Source: Elusimicrobia bacterium CG03_land_8_20_14_0_80_50_18
GTDB taxonomy: Bacteria; CG03
DNA length: 6,200 bases
Assembly (NCBI GenBank): GCA_002780705.1
Contig: PEUP01000057.1
Coordinates: 11,705-17,904, forward strand
Direction: 5' to 3'
In this document: in pieces, positions 1 through 5,789 of the stretch
Position numbering within the stretch: the stretch's first letter is position 1
Layout: each line of letters opens with the position of its first letter
Translations under genes and position numbers: made by a program
The notes under the pieces: model-generated
Told to the model about the DNA's origin: nothing
The model's database searches: none
Seen by the model: the letters and a program-made list of their open reading frames with translations, nothing else

Positions 1-1
1 A

Positions 2-577
2 GATCATGTTTGGGACAGAAAAGAGATACTTGAAATCATAGACGACAAGCGTATTTTAAGGCCGCTGAATCTGCCGCAGGGCAATCCCGGCCGGGGCCGG
101 GGCCTTTACACAAAAGGCGGAAATAAACTCTGCGTGGCGGTGCTGATGGGGCGCACTTTCATTGAAAGACCCATGGACTGTCCTTTTGCCGCCGCCGCAA
201 AAGAGGTCTTTGATGAGCCGACTCTCATTGATTTTCACGCGGAGGCGACGAGCGAAAAAATAGCCATGAAATGGTTTCTCGCCGGGCGCGTGTCCGCGCT
301 CCTTGGCACGCACACGCACATAGCCACTGATGACGCCGTCATAGAAAAAGGCAGCGCCTATATAACGGACTGCGGTATGACGGGAGCGTATGATTCCGTA
401 ATCGGCGTGGACAAAGACATAATAATAAAGCGTTTTCTCACCGGGATGACGGAGCGTTTTGAGCCCGGCCGCGGAGACGCGCAGTTTCACGGCGTGATGG
501 TTGATATTGAGGGGACAAAAGCCGTCGGCATCAGGAAGATAAGGCATCCCCTTTTCTTGACGGGCCGCAATTTATAG
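2..577 (+). CDS. ymdB: YmdB-family metallophosphoesterase (2',3'-cyclic-nucleotide phosphodiesterase), 5'-truncated by window edge
   Basis: 191 codons are visible, in a frame that starts at base 2 and is open to the window edge; the stop is TAG at 575-577. Family members are about 260 residues, so roughly the first 65-70 are missing. Seen: a DHVWDRKEI block at fragment residues 1-9, DFHAEATSEKIAM with His79, GTHTHIATDD with His104 and His106, and the long conserved block AYITDCGMTGAYDSVIG followed by IKRFLTGMTERFE. These match the YmdB/TIGR00282 family, a cytoplasmic di-metal phosphoesterase that cleaves 2',3'-cyclic nucleotides and influences RNA turnover, motility and biofilm choice in Bacillus subtilis. 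The three His residues correspond to metal ligands. The family's usual GNH motif reads DH here, so the Asn ligand is Asp. In B. subtilis ymdB follows rny (RNase Y), which would lie left of this window. The internal GTG at 134 is not the start, because conserved family sequence precedes it. Confidence 0.93.
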   Translation, partial: DHVWDRKEILEIIDDKRILRPLNLPQGNPGRGRGLYTKGGNKLCVAVLMGRTFIERPMDCPFAAAAKEVFDEPTLIDFHAEATSEKIAMKWFLAGRVSALLGTHTHIATDDAVIEKGSAYITDCGMTGAYDSVIGVDKDIIIKRFLTGMTERFEPGRGDAQFHGVMVDIEGTKAVGIRKIRHPLFLTGRNL

Positions 578-585
578 TGTATATT
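557..585 (+). promoter_or_regulatory. Putative sigma70-type promoter of the ATPase gene
   Basis: The -35 box TTGACG (557-562) lies inside the last codons of ymdB. A 17-nt spacer separates it from the -10 box TATATT (580-585); each box matches consensus at 5 of 6 positions. The predicted transcription start is near 591-593, giving a leader of about 35 nt before the ATG at 628. This suggests that the ATPase gene is transcribed on its own and not only by read-through from ymdB. The assignment rests on sequence match and spacing alone. Confidence 0.5.
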
Positions 586-608
586 TGCAGTAAGAATGCA
601 AATATGCA
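578..608. repeat. Inverted repeat overlapping the -10 box and start point (operator candidate)
   Basis: The arms are TGTATATTTGCA (578-589) and TGCAAATATGCA (597-608), complementary at 11 of 12 positions (the exception is a T/G pair), with a 7-nt centre GTAAGAA. The dyad starts one base after the ymdB stop, covers the -10 box and is centred near the predicted transcription start. That position suits a repressor-binding operator. It is not a convincing terminator: it is A/T-rich and no T-run follows the right arm. Which protein binds, if any, is unknown. Confidence 0.5.
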
Positions 609-613
609 AGAAC

Positions 614-620
614 AAGGAGG
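614..620 (+). promoter_or_regulatory. Shine-Dalgarno sequence for the ATPase gene
   Basis: AAGGAGG, an essentially perfect anti-16S match, stands 7 nt before the ATG at 628 and fixes that start. Confidence 0.85.
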
Positions 621-627
621 TTTTTAG

Positions 628-1824
628 ATGGCCGTCGCATACCGGAAGCGGAGCATAGAAAATGTGGTGAAGAAAGCCGCAAGGCAGTTTCCAGCCGTTA
701 TTGTGACCGGTCCGCGGCAATCGGGCAAAACAACGCTTTTAAAGCATATCTTCGCAAAAACGCACAATTATGTTTCCCTTGATGACCCGGATATGCGCCT
801 GATGGCCGCGCAGGAACCCAAACTTTTTCTTGCAAACTATCCCCCGCCGGTGATTATAGATGAAATACAATATTCGCCGGAACTCTTTACATATTTGAAA
901 ATAGAGATAGACAAAAAAAGATCCAAAAAGGGGCAATTTTTATTGACGGGTTCCCAGAGTTTTCCGCTTATGGCTAAGGTCGGAGAATCGCTTGCGGGTA
1001 GAGTCGCTGTTTTTAAACTTTTATCCTTCTCATACGCGGAACAATTCCCGGGCAATGATGAACCGGATATTAAAAGTTTGAAACAGATGACATTAAGGGG
1101 CGGTTTCCCCGAGCTTGCTCTTAATAAGCGTCTGGACAGGAAACTGTGGTTCAGCGGGTATTTGCAGACATATCTGGAGAGGGATATACGGCAGGTTCGT
1201 CAAATCGGGGATTTAATGGATTTTCAGAGGTTTCTGGAACTTCTTGCGGCCAATAACGGACAGGTTTTGCATCTTTCAAATCTGTCAAACGATTTGGGCG
1301 TGGCCGTGAATACGGTGAAGGCATGGATTTCTGTGCTTGAGGCCTGCAATCAGATAATTTTAATCAAACCGTTTTATAAAAATAAAGGCAAACGCATAAT
1401 CAAAAGTCCAAAGATATATTTTTTAGACACGGGTTTTTTGTGCTATTTGCTGGGCATTGAAAATAAGGAACAAGTGTTTAAGGGGACGTTGGCGGGGGGA
1501 TTATTTGAAAATGTCGTTTTGGGAGAATTGATAAGAAAATTCAACAACAATGGTGAGCTGCCGAGAATATTCTGGTGGCGGACATCTTATGGCGACGAAG
1601 TTGATTTTATAATTGAGCGGAATGGTAAAATAAGTCCGGTAGAAGTAAAGATGTCATCCAGAATCAATAAAGTGATGACACGCGGACTTTCGTCTTTTTC
1701 CCTCATATTCGCGGATGAAATCAAAAAAGCCGTTCTGGTGAATTTGGCGGACAGAAAAATGTCTTTGGGAAATAAAATGGAATGCGTCCCGTTTAAAGAT
1801 ATGATCAAAACAGGCTTATGGTAA
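628..1824 (+). CDS. AAA_14/DUF4143-family ATPase (COG1373-type)
   Basis: A complete 398-residue protein, a typical length for the family. The N-terminal AAA+ module (about residues 1-160) has Walker A GPRQSGKTT at 28-36 and Walker B VIIDE at 75-79 within VIIDEIQYSPEL. It also has a sensor-like LLTGSQ (105-110), the ESLAGRV block with Arg125, and GGFPE at 158-162. The DUF4143 part begins with the TYLERDI signature (181-187). It then has a winged-helix-like stretch (about 213-245), LDTG at 266-269, and a C-terminal PD-(D/E)xK-like arrangement: Glu294, Asp326 in GDEVDF, and Glu339-x-Lys341. Members are predicted ATPases with a nuclease-fold tail; their cellular role is not established, and they often occur as isolated, patchily distributed genes. 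The gene has its own promoter, a dyad and a strong RBS. It is visibly AT-richer than genes on either side, which fits a later arrival. ATP binding is well supported, the nuclease-like fold moderately, and any biological role is unknown. Confidence 0.93.
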   Translation: MAVAYRKRSIENVVKKAARQFPAVIVTGPRQSGKTTLLKHIFAKTHNYVSLDDPDMRLMAAQEPKLFLANYPPPVIIDEIQYSPELFTYLKIEIDKKRSKKGQFLLTGSQSFPLMAKVGESLAGRVAVFKLLSFSYAEQFPGNDEPDIKSLKQMTLRGGFPELALNKRLDRKLWFSGYLQTYLERDIRQVRQIGDLMDFQRFLELLAANNGQVLHLSNLSNDLGVAVNTVKAWISVLEACNQIILIKPFYKNKGKRIIKSPKIYFLDTGFLCYLLGIENKEQVFKGTLAGGLFENVVLGELIRKFNNNGELPRIFWWRTSYGDEVDFIIERNGKISPVEVKMSSRINKVMTRGLSSFSLIFADEIKKAVLVNLADRKMSLGNKMECVPFKDMIKTGLW

Positions 1825-1882
1825 ATGTTAAGAAGACGGAAGAGGTATAACGCTGAGCTAAGGAAATGCGGGAAAGTCTTTT

Positions 1883-1890
1883 GGGGAGGA
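1883..1890 (+). promoter_or_regulatory. Shine-Dalgarno sequence deciding the start of the nucleotidase-like gene
   Basis: GGGGAGGA stands 5 nt before the ATG at 1896. The in-frame upstream ATG at 1866 has only an AGGA about 1 nt away, too close to serve. The start is therefore placed at 1896. Confidence 0.8.
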
Positions 1891-1895
1891 TATTT

Positions 1896-3404
1896 ATGAA
1901 AAGAGTTATGAGGGTCGCTGGCGGAATTCTGCTGGCGGGGCTTGTTGTTTTGGCGTTAAGAGAGATATATGTGCGGGTCACGACCGACGAGATATACCTT
2001 ATCTACACTTCCGATATCCACGGTCATGTCCTGCCGGAAAAGCACTACGATGCCTCAACCGGCCTGACATGGGAGACCGGCGGCGCGGGCTCGCTCAATA
2101 CCTACCTCTCTTTTCTTGATAAGCCCTATCTGCTTCTTGATGCGGGAGACATCTTCATGGGCACGCCCGAAGGCGCTCTGGCTAAGGGCGGGTTCATCGT
2201 TAAGCTGATGAATGATCTGAAATACGAAGCGGCGGCCGCCGGTAACCATGAGTTTGATTACGGCATTGAGCATTTCCGCGCGCTTGCAGGAAAAGCGAAT
2301 TTTCCCTTTTTGTGCTGCAACCTCACAAATAGAGACGGCAGTGAGATACCCTTTATAAAACCTTATGAGATATTTGATGTCGGAGGACACAGTATAGGCG
2401 TGACGGCCGTCATAGAAGAAGATTTGCACAAAGTGCTGGCGGGCGACACCGCGACCGGTTTTTCCGTGAGTTACGCATCATCAAGTGTGCAGCGCGTCGC
2501 TGATGAACTGGCTGATAAATGCGACATTGTGGTTGTGCTCTCCGGCCTCGGCCTTGACGGTGATAAGGAGCTCGCTTCCAGGATTACGGGCGTTGATATA
2601 ATCGCCGGAGGCGAGACGCACATAGCCCTGAAGAAAGCTTTGATGATAAACGGTATTATGGTTTGTGAGCCGGGTTGGGCTTTGCGCTACGCGGGAAAAA
2701 TAAAAATGCGCGTGGGGAAAAGAGGCCTGGTGAGAGCCGAATGGAAACTGGCTCAACTTCTCTCTTCTAAATATCCCGAGGGTAATTTTGTTTCGCAACG
2801 CATAGGCGAATATGAAAACGAGGATTATAAGAGGGTGAATATTCCCGTGGGTTCCGCGTCAATGTGGATACAGCGTTATTCGGGAGGGCCCGTCAACCCC
2901 ATGGGTAATCTTATCGCGGACGCTATGAGGATGGCCGCGGGTTCTGATTTCGCTTTCCAGAATGAATACGGGATACGCGATGAGATCGCCCCGGGCACCG
3001 TCAGGATCAGGGATCTCGTCACGGTGTCGCCCTTCGGCAACACGATTGTGACGATGAAACTGACCGGCGGGGAGCTTCGGGAGCTGCTGGAGCAGAGCGC
3101 GACCAGGGAGAAGGGTCTGCTTCAGATAAGCGGCCTGAAGATGATATTTAATTCGGAACTCCCGAAAGGCAGAAAGCTCCTGAATGTGATAGTGAAAGAT
3201 GCCGAGATTGACCCGGAAAAAGAATACACTCTGGCGACGAACAGTTTTCTTGCCGGAGGCGGCGACGGTTTTGTCACCTTCAAAAAAGGCAGGGATATCA
3301 AAGACACGGCTATGAAACTGCTAGATGCCACGATTGAATATTTTAAAAACAACTCGCCCGTGAGCCCCTCAAAGGAAGAGAGGATAACGGATATCAGAAG
3401 TTAA
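1896..3404 (+). CDS. 5'-nucleotidase/UshA-type metallophosphatase, membrane-anchored or exported, with altered metal site
   Basis: 502 residues from the ATG at 1896. Residues 1-6 are basic (MKRVMR) and about 8-21 form one hydrophobic segment, so the protein is exported or held by an N-terminal anchor; no lipobox Cys is present. The metallophosphatase domain (about 34-270) has SDIHGH with Asp40 and His42, LLDAGD with Asp85 and GNHEFDYG with Asn117 and His118. The 5'-nucleotidase C-terminal domain (about 325-490) has NPMGNLIADAMR (334-345), NEYGIR (356-361), SPFGNT with Phe380, and the substrate-loop motif GGGDGF (454-459). Relatives hydrolyse nucleotides, cyclic nucleotides or UDP-sugars in the periplasm. 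Two usual ligands are changed: the LSHLG position reads LSGLG (Gly217) and the GGHxH position reads GGETH (Glu240), while His242 is kept. Activity or metal use may therefore differ from UshA. The gene follows the ATPase by 71 nt and its 3' end overlaps the convergent barrel gene. Family membership is firm; substrate is unknown. Confidence 0.9.
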   Translation: MKRVMRVAGGILLAGLVVLALREIYVRVTTDEIYLIYTSDIHGHVLPEKHYDASTGLTWETGGAGSLNTYLSFLDKPYLLLDAGDIFMGTPEGALAKGGFIVKLMNDLKYEAAAAGNHEFDYGIEHFRALAGKANFPFLCCNLTNRDGSEIPFIKPYEIFDVGGHSIGVTAVIEEDLHKVLAGDTATGFSVSYASSSVQRVADELADKCDIVVVLSGLGLDGDKELASRITGVDIIAGGETHIALKKALMINGIMVCEPGWALRYAGKIKMRVGKRGLVRAEWKLAQLLSSKYPEGNFVSQRIGEYENEDYKRVNIPVGSASMWIQRYSGGPVNPMGNLIADAMRMAAGSDFAFQNEYGIRDEIAPGTVRIRDLVTVSPFGNTIVTMKLTGGELRELLEQSATREKGLLQISGLKMIFNSELPKGRKLLNVIVKDAEIDPEKEYTLATNSFLAGGGDGFVTFKKGRDIKDTAMKLLDATIEYFKNNSPVSPSKEERITDIRS

Positions 3405-4533
3405 GATTTGTCTCGAAAAGCAGCTGTTTTACTTTTCCGCCGGTGGCGGAGGTGGCTTCGCCCTGCGTAAAGGACGAGTATATCAGACGGAAATCAAGAT
3501 TTTTCGTGTGGGCGTATTCAATACCGAGGTCCATTTCTTTACCGAGTTCTTTCATCCCCTGAGCGTCCACGGCGGAGAGCTCGTAAGTGAAATAGTTAAA
3601 CAGCAGTTTCATGGGTTTATTCATGACGGATGATTTGAAACCGGCACCCATTATCCTTAGATTATCCAGGCTGTTCTCTCTGCCGTTCTCCCTGTTTTTC
3701 ATATAGTACTCGCCGAAGTTCTCCTCTTCGTTGATAAACGCCGCTCCCGTGCGGAAATATTCTTTACCGTCGGCAAACAGTATAAAGGCGTTGCCTTCTC
3801 CTAATTTATATATGTCTCCGTAAGCCGTAGCCCGCGCGAGCGCAGCGCTTGTGTCTATGCCGGAGCTTCCGCTTTTCGCGTATTCAAAAACCCATTGCAC
3901 CTCTCTGTCCGCGCCGCTTTCATAGCGGATATCCATCAGGCTGAGTTTTGTCGCGCTTGAAAGAGTACGGTCGTAATCGTTGAAATAAGTCAGCGTTGCC
4001 CTGCCGTTGAGAGCATTCCTTGAAAGAGAAACAAAAGATATGTCCCGGTCAGAATCGCCCCCCGCGAAAGAGGCGCTGGACGCCTCTATGAGTTTGAATG
4101 ACGCGCCTTCGGCTTTGAAACCCCAGGGCAGGGACGCGTTAAACCGCATCCCGCTGAGGCCCGTCTTATCATCGTTTATAAGAAGGCCGTCGCCGAGCTT
4201 GCAGCCTTGGCGACCGAGAGAGGCCTCAAGCGGAAGCCCCAGAAGGTCTCCCGCGCTTATGTAAGCCCTGTCAAGAAAAAGTTCTTCTTCGTCGTCTCTG
4301 CCCCACACTCCGTTGTTCTGGAGCGTGACATTCGCTCTCACATTTTTTTGAAGCAGTCCTTCAAAATAAAAGCGGGAGCGTTGCTCCCAATAAGAAATTT
4401 TCCCGGTACCCGCGAGCTTCTCACAGCTGAAGGATCTCCCTCTTATGTCCAGGCCGGTGTTGATATCCGCGCGCGCCGAGGCCGCAAGAAGGACTGTCAA
4501 AGCGGCGGCAAAGTATCCGGTCATTTTATTCAT
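3394..4533 (-). CDS. Outer-membrane beta-barrel protein, alginate-export/porin-like
   Basis: 379 residues from the ATG at 4533. The signal peptide is MNKMTGYFAAALTVLLAASARA, with an AxA site after residue 22 and mature Asp23. The rest is rich in alternating hydrophobic/polar strands ending in Asn, Asp, Tyr or Phe; examples are MKLLFNYFTYELS and MDLGIEYAH. It ends in LLFETNLNF, a C-terminal Phe strand typical of a BAM recognition signal. RAYISAGDLLGLPLEASLGRQ followed by KLGDGLLINDDKTGLSGMRF resembles the conserved region of alginate-export-type barrels (PF13372-like), where a GRQ...GDG stretch follows an aligned strand. The likely role is an outer-membrane channel or porin; cargo is unknown. 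A TTG nine bases upstream (4542) could extend it by three residues, but neither start has a Shine-Dalgarno sequence. The -10 box lies so close that the mRNA may be leaderless. The stop codon lies inside the 3' end of the nucleotidase gene. Barrel identity is strong; the family name is moderate. Confidence 0.82.
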   Translation of the reverse strand: MNKMTGYFAAALTVLLAASARADINTGLDIRGRSFSCEKLAGTGKISYWEQRSRFYFEGLLQKNVRANVTLQNNGVWGRDDEEELFLDRAYISAGDLLGLPLEASLGRQGCKLGDGLLINDDKTGLSGMRFNASLPWGFKAEGASFKLIEASSASFAGGDSDRDISFVSLSRNALNGRATLTYFNDYDRTLSSATKLSLMDIRYESGADREVQWVFEYAKSGSSGIDTSAALARATAYGDIYKLGEGNAFILFADGKEYFRTGAAFINEEENFGEYYMKNRENGRENSLDNLRIMGAGFKSSVMNKPMKLLFNYFTYELSAVDAQGMKELGKEMDLGIEYAHTKNLDFRLIYSSFTQGEATSATGGKVKQLLFETNLNF

Positions 4534-4541
4534 ATGGAACA

Positions 4542-4570
4542 ATGATAATTTTTTTCAGTAAAATTTGCAA
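4542..4570 (-). promoter_or_regulatory. Putative promoter of the beta-barrel gene, leaderless-type
   Basis: Read on the minus strand, TTGCAA (4570-4565) is followed after 17 nt by TATCAT (4547-4542), which matches TATAAT at 5 of 6 positions. The ATG at 4533 begins 8 nt after the -10 box, so a normal start point would fall at or one or two bases before the ATG. This agrees with the absence of any Shine-Dalgarno sequence. The -35 match is only 4 of 6. Confidence 0.4.
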
Positions 4571-4572
4571 AT
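4563..4572. repeat. Perfect 10-bp palindrome between divergent genes
   Basis: ATTTGCAAAT is a perfect palindrome about midway between the barrel start (4533) and the methyltransferase start (4629). Its core TTGCAA reads the same on both strands and sits at the -35 position of the candidate promoters in both directions. It may be a shared -35 element, a regulator site, or both. Confidence 0.4.
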
Positions 4573-4594
4573 GGGGCGGCTTTTATATTAGAAT
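4565..4594 (+). promoter_or_regulatory. Putative promoter of the methyltransferase-kinase pair
   Basis: TTGCAA (4565-4570), an 18-nt spacer, then TAGAAT (4589-4594, 5 of 6 matches). The start point would be near 4601, about 28 nt before the ATG at 4629. The overlapping TATATT (4584-4589) is only 13 nt from TTGCAA and is less suitable. Weak evidence. Confidence 0.3.
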
Positions 4595-4619
4595 AAGCTC
4601 AACCAAAAATGCGGTTTAT

Positions 4620-4625
4620 GGAGGA
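4620..4625 (+). promoter_or_regulatory. Shine-Dalgarno sequence deciding the methyltransferase start
   Basis: GGAGGA ends 3 nt before the ATG at 4629, slightly tight but the only good match. The in-frame ATG at 4542 has no ribosome binding site and would lie in the divergent promoter region, so it is not preferred. Confidence 0.65.
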
Positions 4626-4628
4626 AAG

Positions 4629-5213
4629 ATGTTGAACAAAGTGAAATCCGCCTGCGGCGGGACAAACACATTTGAGAAAGTGACTTTCAGGACGGTGCCC
4701 GTCTATACAGCGGTTATAGCGCTGCTTTATTTCGCGAAGGCCGATGATATGAGTAAAATATTTCTCATAAGCGGCGCGGTGATCGCTGTCATAGGCGAAC
4801 TGCTGAGGATTTGGGGCTGCGGCCATCTTGTGAAAACCAGAGAGCTGATAATTTCAGGGCCTTACGCGCATCTGAGGCATCCTCTCTACGCGGGCACATA
4901 TCTGATAACTTTCGGTTTCTGTGTGATGGCCGGCATGTGGTGGCTGCTCATTGTCAGCCAACTGGTCTATGCGCTGTACTATTATCCGCGCAAAGAGGTT
5001 ATTGAGGGATTCAGACTCGCGGATATCTACGGGGAGGAGTATTACAAATACGCCAGAGCCGTGCCTGCGCTCATCCCGTCGCTCAAGCCATACGCGAAAA
5101 GCGATAAAAAATGGTCTTTTCAGAGAGTGGTCAAAAACAGCGAGATAGGGATACTGCTTGCGGTTATTGCCGGAATAGCGGTTCTTTATCTCAAGTTCAC
5201 CGGAAAGATTTGA
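4629..5213 (+). CDS. Integral-membrane methyltransferase of the ICMT/phospholipid N-methyltransferase type
   Basis: 194 residues, the usual size for bacterial members. The key evidence is the SAM-binding signature GPYAHLRHPLYAG at 77-89 (consensus GPYxxxRHPxYxG). It is followed by two closely packed hydrophobic helices (about 90-118) and the C-terminal helix with Glu126 and YGEEYYKYARAVPALIP (134-150). Other membrane segments lie at about 23-36, 43-59 and 173-188. The last one is an additional tail helix after the usual end of the catalytic domain, following a basic linker (KSDKKWSFQR). Such enzymes use S-adenosylmethionine to methylate membrane-bound substrates (prenylcysteine in eukaryotic ICMT, phosphatidylethanolamine in PEMT). 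Bacterial substrates are mostly unknown, and this one cannot be assigned. The stop TGA overlaps the start of the kinase-like gene, indicating a two-gene transcript. Confidence 0.87.
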   Translation: MLNKVKSACGGTNTFEKVTFRTVPVYTAVIALLYFAKADDMSKIFLISGAVIAVIGELLRIWGCGHLVKTRELIISGPYAHLRHPLYAGTYLITFGFCVMAGMWWLLIVSQLVYALYYYPRKEVIEGFRLADIYGEEYYKYARAVPALIPSLKPYAKSDKKWSFQRVVKNSEIGILLAVIAGIAVLYLKFTGKI

Positions 5214-5782
5214 ATTTTATAAAAAGTCTGTCCAATCCGTCCTATCATCAGGCGGATGTGTGGCTCGCTGAAGAAGGCGGTAAAAAATTCGTCCGCAAGG
5301 ATTTCCGCAAATGGGGCCTTCCGGGTCGTTTCCTGCTTGACCGTGAAGCATCTTTCTACAAAAGGCTCAGGGGAATAAAAGGCATCCCCGAATTTTACGG
5401 CTCGCCGGAGTCAGGCGTTGTGGATATTGAGTACATAGAGGGGAACTCCATAAAAGACCACAAAGATCTGCCCGCGGAGTTCTTTGATAAATTAACTCAA
5501 CTGGTTTCCGCGATACAGTGCTGCGGCGTACTTTATTTTGATTTGCGTCACAAGAGTAATCTGCTTGTCAGAGACGGCGAGCCCGTTCTGATAGATTTCG
5601 CCACCTGTTTTTACGCCCCGCCGCTTGTGCCGTTTCTGAGCTGGGTGGATTCGGAGGCGGTTCTTTTCCTTAAGCACAGCGTTTCGCCGGGGCTTTTGAG
5701 CGCCGCGGAACTGAAGCATGTCAAAAAAATGAACCGTATCTGCAAGCTGTGGTTCTTCAACCGCATCGTCAAGGGAGACTGA
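5210..5782 (+). CDS. Small RIO/Kdo-kinase-like (atypical) kinase
   Basis: 190 residues if started at the TTG at 5210, which overlaps the upstream TGA stop as TTGA and suggests translational coupling. No ATG lies nearby in frame. The ATG at 5111 would overlap the methyltransferase by about 100 nt and add no kinase-like sequence; a GTG at 5258 is possible but lacks an RBS. Kinase landmarks in order: FVRKDF with Lys30 (beta-3 Lys candidate), REASFYKRL with Glu47 (alpha-C), IEYIEGNSI (hinge region), GVLYFDLRHKSNLLV with catalytic Asp111 and Asn117, and VLIDFA with Asp129 (DFG equivalent). The HRD His is Tyr109. The protein resembles the short, single-domain kinases related to RIO and lipopolysaccharide Kdo kinases. 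It lacks a clear glycine-rich loop and most of the C-lobe. The hydrophobic C-terminal stretch (about 137-157) may pack on membrane. Substrate is unknown: a lipid, a sugar or a protein is possible. Confidence 0.78.
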   Translation: MNFIKSLSNPSYHQADVWLAEEGGKKFVRKDFRKWGLPGRFLLDREASFYKRLRGIKGIPEFYGSPESGVVDIEYIEGNSIKDHKDLPAEFFDKLTQLVSAIQCCGVLYFDLRHKSNLLVRDGEPVLIDFATCFYAPPLVPFLSWVDSEAVLFLKHSVSPGLLSAAELKHVKKMNRICKLWFFNRIVKGD

Positions 5783-5789
5783 AATACTA

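Noticed and set aside
56..547. Minus-strand 163-codon reading frame opposite ymdB.
   Set aside because: The plus-strand frame encodes unmistakable YmdB motifs. The opposite frame is compositionally a shadow with no recognisable domain.
1846..1851. TATAAC as a -10 box for the nucleotidase gene.
   Set aside because: No acceptable -35 box lies 16-18 nt upstream, so I could not support a promoter here. Read-through from the ATPase promoter is as likely.
1825..1899. A 24-codon reading frame starting directly after the ATPase stop and ending in an ATGA overlap with the nucleotidase start.
   Set aside because: It has no ribosome binding site, an unremarkable basic sequence, and contains the Shine-Dalgarno of the next gene. 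Probably leader sequence.
3436..3450. Perfect TCCGCC-GGT-GGCGGA hairpin near the convergent junction, considered as a terminator.
   Set aside because: It lies within the barrel coding sequence (Gly-rich codons), and on the plus strand it has no T-run after it. The T-run is on the wrong side for the nucleotidase transcript.
4007..4545. Plus-strand reading frames of 85 and 112 codons opposite the barrel gene.
   Set aside because: They are antisense to a gene with a clear signal peptide, strand pattern and C-terminal Phe, and their own translations show no domain or RBS.
5111..5209. Extending the kinase-like gene to an upstream ATG at 5111.
   Set aside because: It would overlap the methyltransferase by about 100 nt in another frame, and the added residues do not look like kinase sequence. 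The TTG at 5210 in a TTGA overlap is simpler.
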